Assembly (NCBI GenBank): GCA_905193085.1 | Contig: CAJJNI010000146.1 | Span: 1 to 6,438 of the forward strand | DNA from: an uncultured Lachnospiraceae bacterium | GTDB taxonomy: Bacteria > Bacillota > Clostridia > Lachnospirales > Lachnospiraceae | Direction of reading: 5' to 3' | Length of the DNA: 6,438 nucleotides | Shown here: one piece after another, positions 1 to 6,154 of the stretch | Layout of the letters: the number at the start of each line of letters is the position of its first letter | How positions within the stretch are numbered: position 1 is the first letter of the stretch | The notes under the pieces: model-generated | The model's database searches: none | What the model saw: only the letters and a program-made list of their open reading frames with translations | What the model was told of the DNA's origin: nothing | Made by a program: the position numbers and the translations under genes

Positions 1-36
1 ATAAAATATTGGAAATACTTTTTCAAAAAAAACAAC

Positions 37-42
37 TATAAT
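37..42 (+). promoter_or_regulatory. possible -10 element before the corrinoid protein gene
   Basis: A perfect TATAAT hexamer sits 31 bases before the start codon in an AT-rich leader. No good -35 hexamer is found at 16-18 bases upstream (AATACT at 17), so it may be a weak or activator-dependent promoter, or chance in AT-rich DNA. The corrinoid gene could also be read from an operon starting before base 1. Confidence 0.3.
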
Positions 43-73
43 CAAATTAAATAATACAAACGGAGGTAATATA

Positions 74-715
74 ATGGATTTACAGGAGTTATCATTAGCA
101 GTACAAAAAGGTAAAAGAAAAATTGTTAAACAGTTAGTACAGCAGGGTATTGACGAAGGCATGGATGCAAAAGACATCTTAGACAACGGTCTTATTTCTG
201 CAATGGGAATTATCGGTGAAGAATTTAAAGAAAATAAAATTTTCGTTCCTGAAATGCTTGTAGCAGCAAGAGCCATGACAGCAGGTCTTCAGTTATTAGA
301 GCCTCTTATGACTGAGACAGGTGTTGAACCAATCGGTACAGTTGTTATCGGTACAGTAAAAGGCGATTTACATGATATCGGAAAAAATCTTGTTGCAATG
401 ATGATGCGTGGTATGGGAGCAACAGTTTATGATTTGGGTGTTGATGTTCCGGCTTCAGCATTCATTGAAAAAGCTGAAGAAGTTGGTGCTGACATCGTTT
501 GTCTCTCAGCTCTTCTTACAACTACAATGCCTGCAATTGGTGAAGTAATTGAAGAATTTACAAAAGCCGGAATTCGTGATAAATATTACATAATGATTGG
601 TGGTGCTCCTGTAAGCCAGGCATTTGCTGATGAAGTTAAAGCTGATGCTTATACATCTAACGCAAGTGACGCTGCTACAGCAGCCAAAGAATATTTACTT
701 AAGAAAAAAGCTTAA
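74..715 (+). CDS. corrinoid protein of a corrinoid-dependent methyltransferase system
   Basis: This cytoplasmic protein carries a cobamide that shuttles a methyl group from a substrate-specific methyltransferase to a second methyltransferase that passes it to a folate-type acceptor, as in methylamine, methanol or betaine demethylation. At 213 residues it has the usual length of the MtbC/MttC/MtqC family. Residues 1-85 form the helical cap domain and 88-213 the Rossmann-like B12-binding domain. The signature DxHxxG is at D98-H100-G103, where H100 is the expected lower cobalt ligand, followed by S145-x-L147 and the GG pair at 176-177 that line the nucleotide tail pocket. GGAGG at 62-66 lies 7 bases before ATG, which fixes the start. 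The substrate cannot be told from this subunit, and no methyltransferase partner is in the window. A hairpin terminator follows, and a PocR-type regulator is convergent. Confidence 0.95.
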   Translation: MDLQELSLAVQKGKRKIVKQLVQQGIDEGMDAKDILDNGLISAMGIIGEEFKENKIFVPEMLVAARAMTAGLQLLEPLMTETGVEPIGTVVIGTVKGDLHDIGKNLVAMMMRGMGATVYDLGVDVPASAFIEKAEEVGADIVCLSALLTTTMPAIGEVIEEFTKAGIRDKYYIMIGGAPVSQAFADEVKADAYTSNASDAATAAKEYLLKKKA

Positions 716-813
716 AAAATCCACCTCATATACTATTTATGTAGAACAAATTGAATATATGAACAAAACATTTTGGCAGGCAACCTGCATTACAGTCTGC
801 TCATATAGAATTT

Positions 814-840
814 AAGAGCTGCACGCAATGTGCAGCTCTT
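814..840 (+). terminator. rho-independent terminator after the corrinoid protein gene
   Basis: A perfect 11-bp inverted repeat (AAGAGCTGCAC at 814-824, GTGCAGCTCTT at 830-840) encloses a 5-base loop and is followed by the T-rich TATATTTATA. It ends about 100 bases after the corrinoid stop codon. It also lies just beyond the stop of the convergent regulator, but on that strand the tail (AAATTC) is a poor T-tract, so termination there is less certain. Confidence 0.8.
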
Positions 841-845
841 TATAT

Positions 846-2117
846 TTATAATTTATATCTGTATTCTTTTGGGGTCATATTACAATATTTTTTGAATACA
901 CTTGAAAAATAACTCTGATTTTCATAGCCAAGTGACATGGCAATCTCAACTAACGGTGCATTGGTGTTTTTTAGCATATTTTTGGCCTGATTCATTCTCT
1001 TCTCAGTAACATAGTTAGAAAAATTAACACCCATTTCTTTTTTGAAAAGTGATGATAAATATGCCGGATTTAACCCTGAATACTCTGCCACTTCTTCAAG
1101 ACATATAGGACTTGTATAATGTTCTTCTATATATTCCAGTGCTTTTTGCAGTGACGGTATATCAGACTTCTTATATTTTGAAAATACTGCATTTGAAAAC
1201 ATCTCCAGAATATCGAGCAATATGTAAGACAAATCTGTCAAATCTTTTACCCCGGATATGTTCCTCAAAGAAGAATCTGTCATATTGTAAACTAATTCTT
1301 CACTGCCGCCATTTTCAATTACAGTTCTTGACAACAGTGCAATAAGTTCTATAGACCTTGCTTTAATTATTTCTATATTATTAGCAGAGGTAAAATATAT
1401 CCTGCCAAGCATTTCATTCAAAATAGCCTTTGCATGCTCCTTATCACCCGATACAACATACTCTATAAGTTTCTTTTCCATATCATACTGGGAATTCATA
1501 TTCCTGGTGTCACGGACAAGCTCTGTATATTCTATAACTTTATCTTTATCAGATTCTTTTTTTGATAAATTTTTCATCTGATAATTTAAAATTTCAGCCC
1601 TTACAAGGTTTGATATCATTGAAGATAACAGCTTACATAAATATCTTGCCCTGTATGGTTCAACAAGCTGCGCAGACGAAAAATTCTGATATAACCTGCT
1701 TCTTAAATTGACAGAAATATTATATTTGCGAATAATCGCATCTATAATATCCATATTCGGATAATCAAGTGCCACCGGACCTGCAAGTATATTTGCAACC
1801 GTATTATTTTCATAGTTTACAGCAACTGCAAAATGAACATATCCGGCAGGGCATGATGAAATGTACCCCTCGCCAAGCTTCTCTGATTCTTTAAATGCAT
1901 ACATGTGTGACTGCTCACATGGGCAAAACTTTCCACATGCTTCTTTAAAAAGTTCACAATAACTGCACTCCCCACCATAAGACTCTATAACTTCTCCCGT
2001 TTTATCAAGCAGTTGTACCGGGATTGTTGTTGCATTGTAGAAAGTCGAAATCTGATCAGAAAGCTTATATATAAGCTCCATGTTATCCGCAAAAACATCT
2101 TTTACCCGTTCGTCCAT
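846..2117 (-). CDS. AraC-family transcriptional regulator with PocR sensory domain
   Basis: This is a one-component activator. An N-terminal PocR domain (about residues 10-175) should sense a small molecule and a C-terminal AraC DNA-binding domain (about 325-421) binds DNA. The PocR part holds a cysteine cluster at C51, C54, C61, C65 and C67, with C89 in an SSCPAG motif. The middle (about 185-310) is helical. The two helix-turn-helix units are near 338-363 and 387-420, ending in the usual MTPKEYR. The frame is open to a TTG at 2141, giving 431 residues, but I prefer the ATG at 2117 (423 residues) because it has a GGGTGA site at the right distance. PocR itself activates propanediol and cobalamin genes in Salmonella. 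Here the neighbouring corrinoid protein makes a corrinoid or C1-substrate locus a likely target. The ligand is unknown. Confidence 0.92.
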   Translation of the reverse strand: MDERVKDVFADNMELIYKLSDQISTFYNATTIPVQLLDKTGEVIESYGGECSYCELFKEACGKFCPCEQSHMYAFKESEKLGEGYISSCPAGYVHFAVAVNYENNTVANILAGPVALDYPNMDIIDAIIRKYNISVNLRSRLYQNFSSAQLVEPYRARYLCKLLSSMISNLVRAEILNYQMKNLSKKESDKDKVIEYTELVRDTRNMNSQYDMEKKLIEYVVSGDKEHAKAILNEMLGRIYFTSANNIEIIKARSIELIALLSRTVIENGGSEELVYNMTDSSLRNISGVKDLTDLSYILLDILEMFSNAVFSKYKKSDIPSLQKALEYIEEHYTSPICLEEVAEYSGLNPAYLSSLFKKEMGVNFSNYVTEKRMNQAKNMLKNTNAPLVEIAMSLGYENQSYFSSVFKKYCNMTPKEYRYKL

Positions 2118-2121
2118 AATG

Positions 2122-2132
2122 TCACCCGCCTT
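2122..2132 (-). promoter_or_regulatory. ribosome binding site that decides the regulator start
   Basis: On the minus strand the sequence AAGGCGGGTGA ends 4 bases before ATG at 2117, which places the GG of GGTGA at the normal distance. The alternative TTG eight codons upstream has only a GGGG stretch about 8 bases away. This favours the ATG start. Confidence 0.55.
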
Positions 2133-2207
2133 ATTATCCAAAAGTATTACCCCAACCTGTGATTTTTCCAGAACTTAAATTATGTTATATCTGTAACCGA
2201 ATTATAT

Positions 2208-2237
2208 AAAAAACACCGTAGATTTCTCTACAGTGTT
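2208..2237 (-). terminator. rho-independent terminator of the tRNA-Leu transcript
   Basis: Read on the minus strand, AACACTGTAGA, a GAAA loop and TCTACGGTGTT form an 11-bp stem with one G-T pair, directly followed by a run of T (six T including the stem end) and ATATAAT. It starts 7 bases after the 3' end of tRNA-Leu(CAG). It probably also insulates the downstream PocR/AraC gene from tRNA transcription. Confidence 0.9.
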
Positions 2238-2243
2238 CTAAAG

Positions 2244-2327
2244 TGCAGTTGACGGGACTTGAACCCGAACCCACTTGCGTGGACTAGAACCTGAATCTAG
2301 CGCGTATGCCAATTCCGCCACAACTGC
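2244..2327 (-). tRNA. tRNA-Leu (anticodon CAG)
   Basis: This is an 84-base class II tRNA with acceptor stem GCAGTTG/CAACTGC and discriminator A. The anticodon stem is CTAGA/TCTAG around the loop TTCAGGT, giving CAG at 2291-2293, which reads CUG. The long variable arm is CCAC-GCAA-GTGG. The T loop is TTCAAGT. The T stem has a U-U mismatch at its outer pair (49:65), the other four pairs being normal. No CCA is encoded, so it must be added after transcription. It is the distal gene of a two-tRNA transcript. Confidence 0.96.
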
Positions 2328-2361
2328 TTACCACATTTTTGTTTTTAAGCAAAAAGAAAAA

Positions 2362-2445
2362 TGCGGGAAAAGGGACTTGAACCCTCACGTCGTTGCCAAC
2401 ACTAGATCCTTAGTCTAGCCTGTCTGCCAATTCCAGCATTCCCGC
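2362..2445 (-). tRNA. tRNA-Leu (anticodon AAG)
   Basis: This is an 84-base class II tRNA with a perfect acceptor stem GCGGGAA/TTCCCGC and discriminator A. The anticodon stem CTAGA/TCTAG holds the loop CTAAGGA, so positions 34-36 are AAG. The variable arm is GTTG-GCAA-CGAC. The T arm has stem GAGGG/CCCTT and loop TTCAAGT. The tRNA would read CUU, and after deamination of A34 to inosine also CUC and CUA. Most bacteria use A34 only in tRNA-Arg(ACG), so this is an uncommon but known isoacceptor of some Firmicutes. CCA is not encoded. It is the first gene of the tRNA pair. Confidence 0.96.
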
Positions 2446-2476
2446 ATTTTGTTCGCATCACTCATGCGACTTAGTA

Positions 2477-2505
2477 ATAATAACATAGTGTTATACATAT
2501 GTCAA
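2477..2505 (-). promoter_or_regulatory. strong sigma-A-type promoter of the tRNA-Leu pair
   Basis: On the minus strand a perfect -35 TTGACA (2500-2505) and a -10 TATTAT (2477-2482, 5 of 6) are separated by exactly 17 bases. Transcription should begin near 2470, about 25 bases before the mature 5' end of tRNA-Leu(AAG). The leader contains a 6-bp hairpin (TCGCAT at 2453-2458, ATGCGA at 2464-2469) that RNase P would remove with it. Confidence 0.85.
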
Positions 2506-2509
2506 CACT
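2487..2509. repeat. inverted repeat over the tRNA promoter spacer and -35
   Basis: AGTGTT (2487-2492) and AACACT (2504-2509) are inverted 6-base arms with 11 bases between them. The inner part contains the palindrome ACATATGT on the minus strand, though slightly off centre. The site covers the -35 hexamer and most of the spacer. A protein role is only a guess, because the -35 sequence itself supplies part of one arm. Confidence 0.4.
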
Positions 2510-2558
2510 TTTTTTAATTTTTTCAAAAAATATTTTTCACCCTGTTTTTATCCCCATA

Positions 2559-2588
2559 AACACTAAACATATTGCATTATTTAGTGTT
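2559..2588. repeat. 9-bp inverted repeat upstream of the small membrane protein gene
   Basis: AACACTAAA (2559-2567) and TTTAGTGTT (2580-2588) are perfect inverted arms around a 12-base spacer. The site ends 47 bases before the start codon and overlaps a weak candidate -35 (TTGCAT, 2572-2577) whose partner would be TAAAGT at 2596-2601, preceded by TGT. It fits an operator for a dimeric regulator. The outer half-sites match those in the tRNA promoter. Confidence 0.5.
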
Positions 2589-2635
2589 GTTGTGTTAAAG
2601 TATATTTATAAAAAAATTTTGAAAGGAGCTAATTT

Positions 2636-2875
2636 ATGCATTCAAAACATGAACGAATTGCAGCAACAGTTGGAATTATTTTGTTACTGTTATTATATAT
2701 CATAAATTTCTTTTTAGGTATCTTCTGTAATGCTAATACATTCTCTTTGTTTTTAGCATCACTGCTGGCAACATTCTTTATTCCTGTTATTATTTACTGC
2801 TATATGGCAATAATGCGCCATGTGAAAAAATCTGACAATGACAATATACCAGATAATGATGGTAGAGACAATTAA
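2636..2875 (+). CDS. small two-helix membrane protein of unknown function
   Basis: The 79-residue product has two hydrophobic segments (about 10-30 and 36-58) joined by a short turn (CNANT), and a polar tail with RHVKK at 61-65 followed by Asp/Asn-rich residues. The basic N-terminus (HSKHER) and the RHVKK after helix 2 predict both ends inside the cell. AAAGGAG at 2622-2628 lies 7 bases before ATG, which supports translation. The gene is divergent from the tRNA pair, stands alone, and ends before a hairpin shared with the convergent gene. From memory, proteins of this size and layout occur in many Lachnospiraceae, but I know no function. A frame beginning at 2499 overlaps it without a ribosome binding site and is a shadow. 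Confidence 0.75.
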   Translation: MHSKHERIAATVGIILLLLLYIINFFLGIFCNANTFSLFLASLLATFFIPVIIYCYMAIMRHVKKSDNDNIPDNDGRDN

Positions 2876-2908
2876 ATTATTGCATTGGCTCATTACACAC
2901 GTAATTTA

Positions 2909-2960
2909 AAAATACCACCGGCACTTTTAGTTTACAATACTTAAGTACCGGCAGTATTTT
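2909..2960. terminator. likely bidirectional terminator between convergent genes
   Basis: AAAATAC (2909-2915) pairs with GTATTTT (2954-2960). Inside, CCGG pairs with CCGG (2918-2921, 2948-2951) and ACTT with AAGT (2923-2926, 2943-2946), with a CA/CA internal loop and a C/A mismatch between blocks. T-rich sequence follows on both strands. The interrupted stem and 16-base loop make it weaker than the other terminators here. Confidence 0.55.
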
Positions 2961-2968
2961 ATGTATTT

Positions 2969-3613
2969 TTACAATGAATATGCTACTTCATTCTTGTATC
3001 CGCTCTGAATATTGACTATATTCGAAACAGCCTGTGGAATATGTACATAACGTCTGTAACTGTATAACACATTATCACAGTTTATAATGTCTACCATTGG
3101 TGTCTCATAATCAAAAAACTGTCCGTTATACTCATCTATATCAGTTCCTCTGATTGAATGCTTGAAAACAACGCCATCAAGGTCTCTGACTTTAGTACAT
3201 ATATCTTTTCTTATCTCGCTTATTGAAGTAATCTGTAGTTTATTTATCTCACTTTCCAGATAAAAATCTTTAAAAAGGCTGTTTTTACTGTGTCTCATCC
3301 ACTGTATCTGTCCTTTTAATATTTTCTCTGCTTCTTTTTTTGAAATTTTTGTAAATGATTTAAATATCATACTATTTTCAAAAGTTTTCTTTTCAAGATA
3401 TATTTCATTGCTCTTATAGTCTTTCATGGCTATACTGAACATAACTCTTCCATTACTGTCAATACAGTCATTCATTGTTCCAAAATATGCTTTTCTGACA
3501 ATCACATCACGGCTTATCCCTTCACATTCCGCTGCTGAAAGCTTATTCATTGCTTTCTCATACTTATCATAAGTTACAAGCTCATTTTCTTCAAAATATG
3601 CTGTACACTTCAT
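2969..3613 (-). CDS. hypothetical protein, possible diverged VTC/CYTH-like domain
   Basis: This is a 214-residue soluble protein without signal peptide or membrane helix. By eye its order of motifs follows the bacterial VTC domain (polyphosphate polymerase fold): a YFG stretch at 43-45 where VTC has LYFD, LEKK at 73-76 where VTC has LExK, ISKKEAEKILKG at 90-101 followed by a hydrophobic/aromatic stretch, and YSYRRYVHIPQAVSNIV at 184-200 where VTC has a EVKYDxxLP-type end. The R-x-R strand expected before LExK reads FSIAM (59-63), and the metal-binding Glu of the last strand is not evident, so catalysis is doubtful. This comparison is from memory and could be wrong. The ATG at 3613 has GGAAGG 8 bases upstream. 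A TTG at 3619 would add two residues. It follows the 788-residue gene by 132 bases with no clear terminator between. Confidence 0.6.
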   Translation of the reverse strand: MKCTAYFEENELVTYDKYEKAMNKLSAAECEGISRDVIVRKAYFGTMNDCIDSNGRVMFSIAMKDYKSNEIYLEKKTFENSMIFKSFTKISKKEAEKILKGQIQWMRHSKNSLFKDFYLESEINKLQITSISEIRKDICTKVRDLDGVVFKHSIRGTDIDEYNGQFFDYETPMVDIINCDNVLYSYRRYVHIPQAVSNIVNIQSGYKNEVAYSL

Positions 3614-3666
3614 ACACAATACCTTCCTTCCAATACTAAAACCCTGTCTGCTATCCCTTGTACATC

Positions 3667-3689
3667 TTTAACAACAGTATACTGTTAAA
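3667..3689. promoter_or_regulatory. nested palindrome, possible operator before the VTC-like gene
   Basis: AACAGTATACTGTT (3673-3686) is a perfect 14-base palindrome. A second inverted pair, TTTAAC (3667-3672) and GTTAAA (3684-3689), is laid over it with a slightly shifted centre. The palindrome contains TATACT, a fair -10 hexamer on either strand, but no good -35 is at the right distance. It lies 54 bases upstream of the ATG at 3613, within the only gap in this gene series long enough for a promoter. Confidence 0.5.
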
Positions 3690-3745
3690 CTGTGAATATC
3701 TTGTGTATTATGTTTGAAATTCTTCTTAATAAACCTGTCAGATTT

Positions 3746-6112
3746 TTATACTTCATTTAAAATTGCCCGAATCTCATCGGCATATTGCGGATACTTGATA
3801 ACAAGCACTGACAACTCGCTGTCAAGCTTAGCCATAAACTTCTTGCATTTTTCCATTCTGCCCATAAGTTTATTTCTTTTGCCTGCCATTTTATCTTTCA
3901 TAATATCCATTTTTTCATTTTCAATCAAATAATCAGCCTGCTCTATCCATATATTCGAATTGCGCAAACCATATTCTTCAAATATTGTCTTTAATCTGTT
4001 CTCATAATATGAAACTTCTTTTCCGGCTATTTTATAATCTTCCCTCGACTGAACTGCCCTTTGATAAGTTTCCCATAAAAACAATAACTCACTGCTGCTG
4101 TGAATATTATATTTCTTGTATACATATTCAACAGCATTCAGAATATTTACATAATTTACTTTAATTGAATTCTGCTTTTTAATAAGCTTATTTAATTTAT
4201 AATGGTTTGTAGTCTCATCTGTTTCAGCTTTAAAATGTTGAACAAATATTCCTAATGTTTCTAAAATGGCACAGACACCAAATAACAGAATAACTATCTG
4301 CATATCAAGTTTAAGAGCTACCTGCGCTGTAATTAAAATTGCCATTGTTACAAACGTACAAACAATTACAGCTATTGAAATATTTTTTGTACGTTTTCTC
4401 TTATATTCTGTCTCTTCTGTCTCCTCTCTGCATTCTCCTTTCTTTTCATCTATTTCATTAATCTGCTTCTTTAATTTATCGAGTGTCTTTTCATTCTCGG
4501 TAAGTCTCTTTATAGTGTCAGGCAGTTCATCTTTGTTTGCATTGATACGCAAAAACATATCTTCATCCATTTCACTGCCCTTTTTGCTTTTTTCTTTTTC
4601 CTGACGGTATTTAACAAGCATTCCTGCTGTATTTCTGATGTTTTTTGAAACATCTTCCGGAAGCTCTCCAAGCATAATAATATCATTCAGACACCGGGTA
4701 AGATTATCATACTTCTCCTGCATGTCCATCAAATCATTTCCGGCCTTTTCCAGCCGCATCTTATTCTTTCTGATATAAATTTCACGCTTGGCTGAATCAC
4801 GCATCATCTCAGAACGACGCTCTTTAACTTCCGGTTTTCTTCCTTCACTCTTTTTATTTTCACTCTTTTTACTTACTGCTTTTTTCTTTTCTGGTACTTT
4901 ATCATTTGCAGCCTTTAATTTTGATGCATCCGTCTTATTTACATTTTCTGAAATACCCGCTGAATCATCTGCCGCCAAATCAATATGAGGCACTTCATCT
5001 ACTGCTTTTTTCTTTTTCTTCCGTCCGAATATGAACCTTTTATTTTTGACTATTTCAGGTTCTTTTTCTCCTCCCGGAGTAAATCCCATCTCTTCAAGCA
5101 ATTCCGGTCGCACCATATCAGAGCGATTAGTGTCAACTAACGCATCAACCATGCCAAGCCTTATTGCTTCCCTTTGTGCAGCAAGCTTTTCTTTCGCAGA
5201 AGCACTTCCTTCAATAGAATCAATAGCTGCTTTTAAAAGCTTTTCTTTTTCAGCATCAAGTACCGGCTCATACTCTTCTTCATCTTCCATATACTGTCCA
5301 GACTGCTGTTGTGTATCATCTGAGAAATTATTACTCTGTACATTGTGCGGTACTCCTTGTGTTTTATCTTTATGCTGTACATTGTACGGTACTTCTTCTG
5401 TTTTATCATTTAGCTGCACATTGTAAGGTATCTCATCTGAAACATCTTCTTTTGTAATTTTATTATACTCCAGAATTTGCTCAAGTGCAGCATCAATATG
5501 TTCAAATGATATTTCTTCTTTTCTGTCAGCCTGCTCTGCTATAGTATCTTCTCGACTGTCATTTTTCTCTGTTATACTGTTTTGTCCTGTAATGACATCA
5601 TCTTTCAGATTATTTATTTCTGCTGACTGCGCCCGTTTTCTAAGTTCCTCCGCCTGGTCTGTAACCACTTCTTTTATGTGTACAGAGCTGCCTTCATTTT
5701 CATCAAAAAATGAATCTATATCGTAATAATCATCTTCAAAATCTTCATTTTCACTATATTTATAAAAGTCTTCGCCACCACGAATCCCTAAATCTTCTTT
5801 ATCAATATACTGTTCTCCAACCGCAAATACTTTGCCATAATTATAGTCATCTTTTTCCGCAGCTGAGAGCACCCTTCTTTGTCTCTTATTTTCACCATAA
5901 TCATTCTGTGGTGAAATTTTCTGTATATCATAATAATAAGGTTCTCTTTTTGGTACATACAGACCTGATTCATCTGACAGCTTTTCTCCGGTTCTTTCCC
6001 GTGAACGATCCATAACCCGGACAGTATCTTCTTTATTTATTTTTGACAACTCTTCCAGACCAAAATCTGACGGTTTTATCCTGTCAGCTTTTCTCCTGCG
6101 TCTTAAGCTCAT
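3746..6112 (-). CDS. large membrane-anchored coiled-coil protein of unknown function
   Basis: The 788-residue product is not recognised. It begins with a basic stretch (RRRRK at 4-8). Residues about 110-290 are strongly acidic and low in complexity, and include a three-copy 13-residue repeat at 228-266. A Lys-rich region with KKKKK at 365-369 runs to about 445. Helical, coiled-coil-like segments follow (about 445-475 and 530-570). KRKRTK at 571-576 precedes two hydrophobic helices (about 577-600 and 604-625) separated by only three residues, KLD. A second helical region fills 630-788. The charge pattern predicts a membrane hairpin with both large ends in the cytoplasm. There is no signal peptide, enzyme motif or nucleotide-binding loop. 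GGGAGG at 6122-6127 lies 9 bases before ATG. The gene sits 42 bases after a coiled-coil gene on the same strand, so the two are probably cotranscribed. Confidence 0.85.
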   Translation of the reverse strand: MSLRRRRKADRIKPSDFGLEELSKINKEDTVRVMDRSRERTGEKLSDESGLYVPKREPYYYDIQKISPQNDYGENKRQRRVLSAAEKDDYNYGKVFAVGEQYIDKEDLGIRGGEDFYKYSENEDFEDDYYDIDSFFDENEGSSVHIKEVVTDQAEELRKRAQSAEINNLKDDVITGQNSITEKNDSREDTIAEQADRKEEISFEHIDAALEQILEYNKITKEDVSDEIPYNVQLNDKTEEVPYNVQHKDKTQGVPHNVQSNNFSDDTQQQSGQYMEDEEEYEPVLDAEKEKLLKAAIDSIEGSASAKEKLAAQREAIRLGMVDALVDTNRSDMVRPELLEEMGFTPGGEKEPEIVKNKRFIFGRKKKKKAVDEVPHIDLAADDSAGISENVNKTDASKLKAANDKVPEKKKAVSKKSENKKSEGRKPEVKERRSEMMRDSAKREIYIRKNKMRLEKAGNDLMDMQEKYDNLTRCLNDIIMLGELPEDVSKNIRNTAGMLVKYRQEKEKSKKGSEMDEDMFLRINANKDELPDTIKRLTENEKTLDKLKKQINEIDEKKGECREETEETEYKRKRTKNISIAVIVCTFVTMAILITAQVALKLDMQIVILLFGVCAILETLGIFVQHFKAETDETTNHYKLNKLIKKQNSIKVNYVNILNAVEYVYKKYNIHSSSELLFLWETYQRAVQSREDYKIAGKEVSYYENRLKTIFEEYGLRNSNIWIEQADYLIENEKMDIMKDKMAGKRNKLMGRMEKCKKFMAKLDSELSVLVIKYPQYADEIRAILNEV
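5315..5431 (-). repeat. three in-frame 39-bp tandem repeats
   Basis: Three adjacent 39-base units (5393-5431, 5354-5392, 5315-5353) encode IPYNVQLNDKTEE, VPYNVQHKDKTQG and VPHNVQSNNFSDD. The first 18 bases are nearly identical between units (core ACAATGT), while the ends drift, most of all in the third. They lie in the acidic low-complexity part of the 788-residue protein and keep the reading frame. Confidence 0.9.
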
Positions 6113-6154
6113 TATGCAGTTCCTCCCATAACTTTTCCATATGCAGTATCTATA

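Noticed and set aside
776..788. GCAGG-CAA-CCTGC mini hairpin before the terminator
   Set aside because: A 5-bp stem with a 3-base loop is expected by chance and has no T-tract.
726..807. Scattered TCATATA/TATATGA copies between the corrinoid gene and its terminator
   Set aside because: The 7-base AT-rich words have uneven spacing and are likely chance in AT-rich DNA.
759..815. Short + strand frame of 18 codons (MNKTFWQ...) after the corrinoid gene
   Set aside because: It has no ribosome binding site and its stop codon lies inside the terminator hairpin.
1112..1345. + strand frame of 77 codons inside the PocR/AraC gene
   Set aside because: It is antisense to a clearly recognised regulator and has no ribosome binding site.
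2872..2909. 8-bp inverted repeat TTAAATTA/TAATTTAA at the stop codon of the small membrane protein gene
   Set aside because: It is made of A and T only, with a 22-base loop. The neighbouring GC-containing hairpin explains termination better.
5315..5431. CRISPR-like array
   Set aside because: There are only three adjacent units with no unique spacers, and the units are in frame within a coding region.
4266..6015. Several + strand frames rich in Ser, Phe and Leu opposite the 788-residue gene
   Set aside because: They are antisense shadows of a Lys/Glu-rich coding strand. They overlap one well-supported gene and lack ribosome binding sites.
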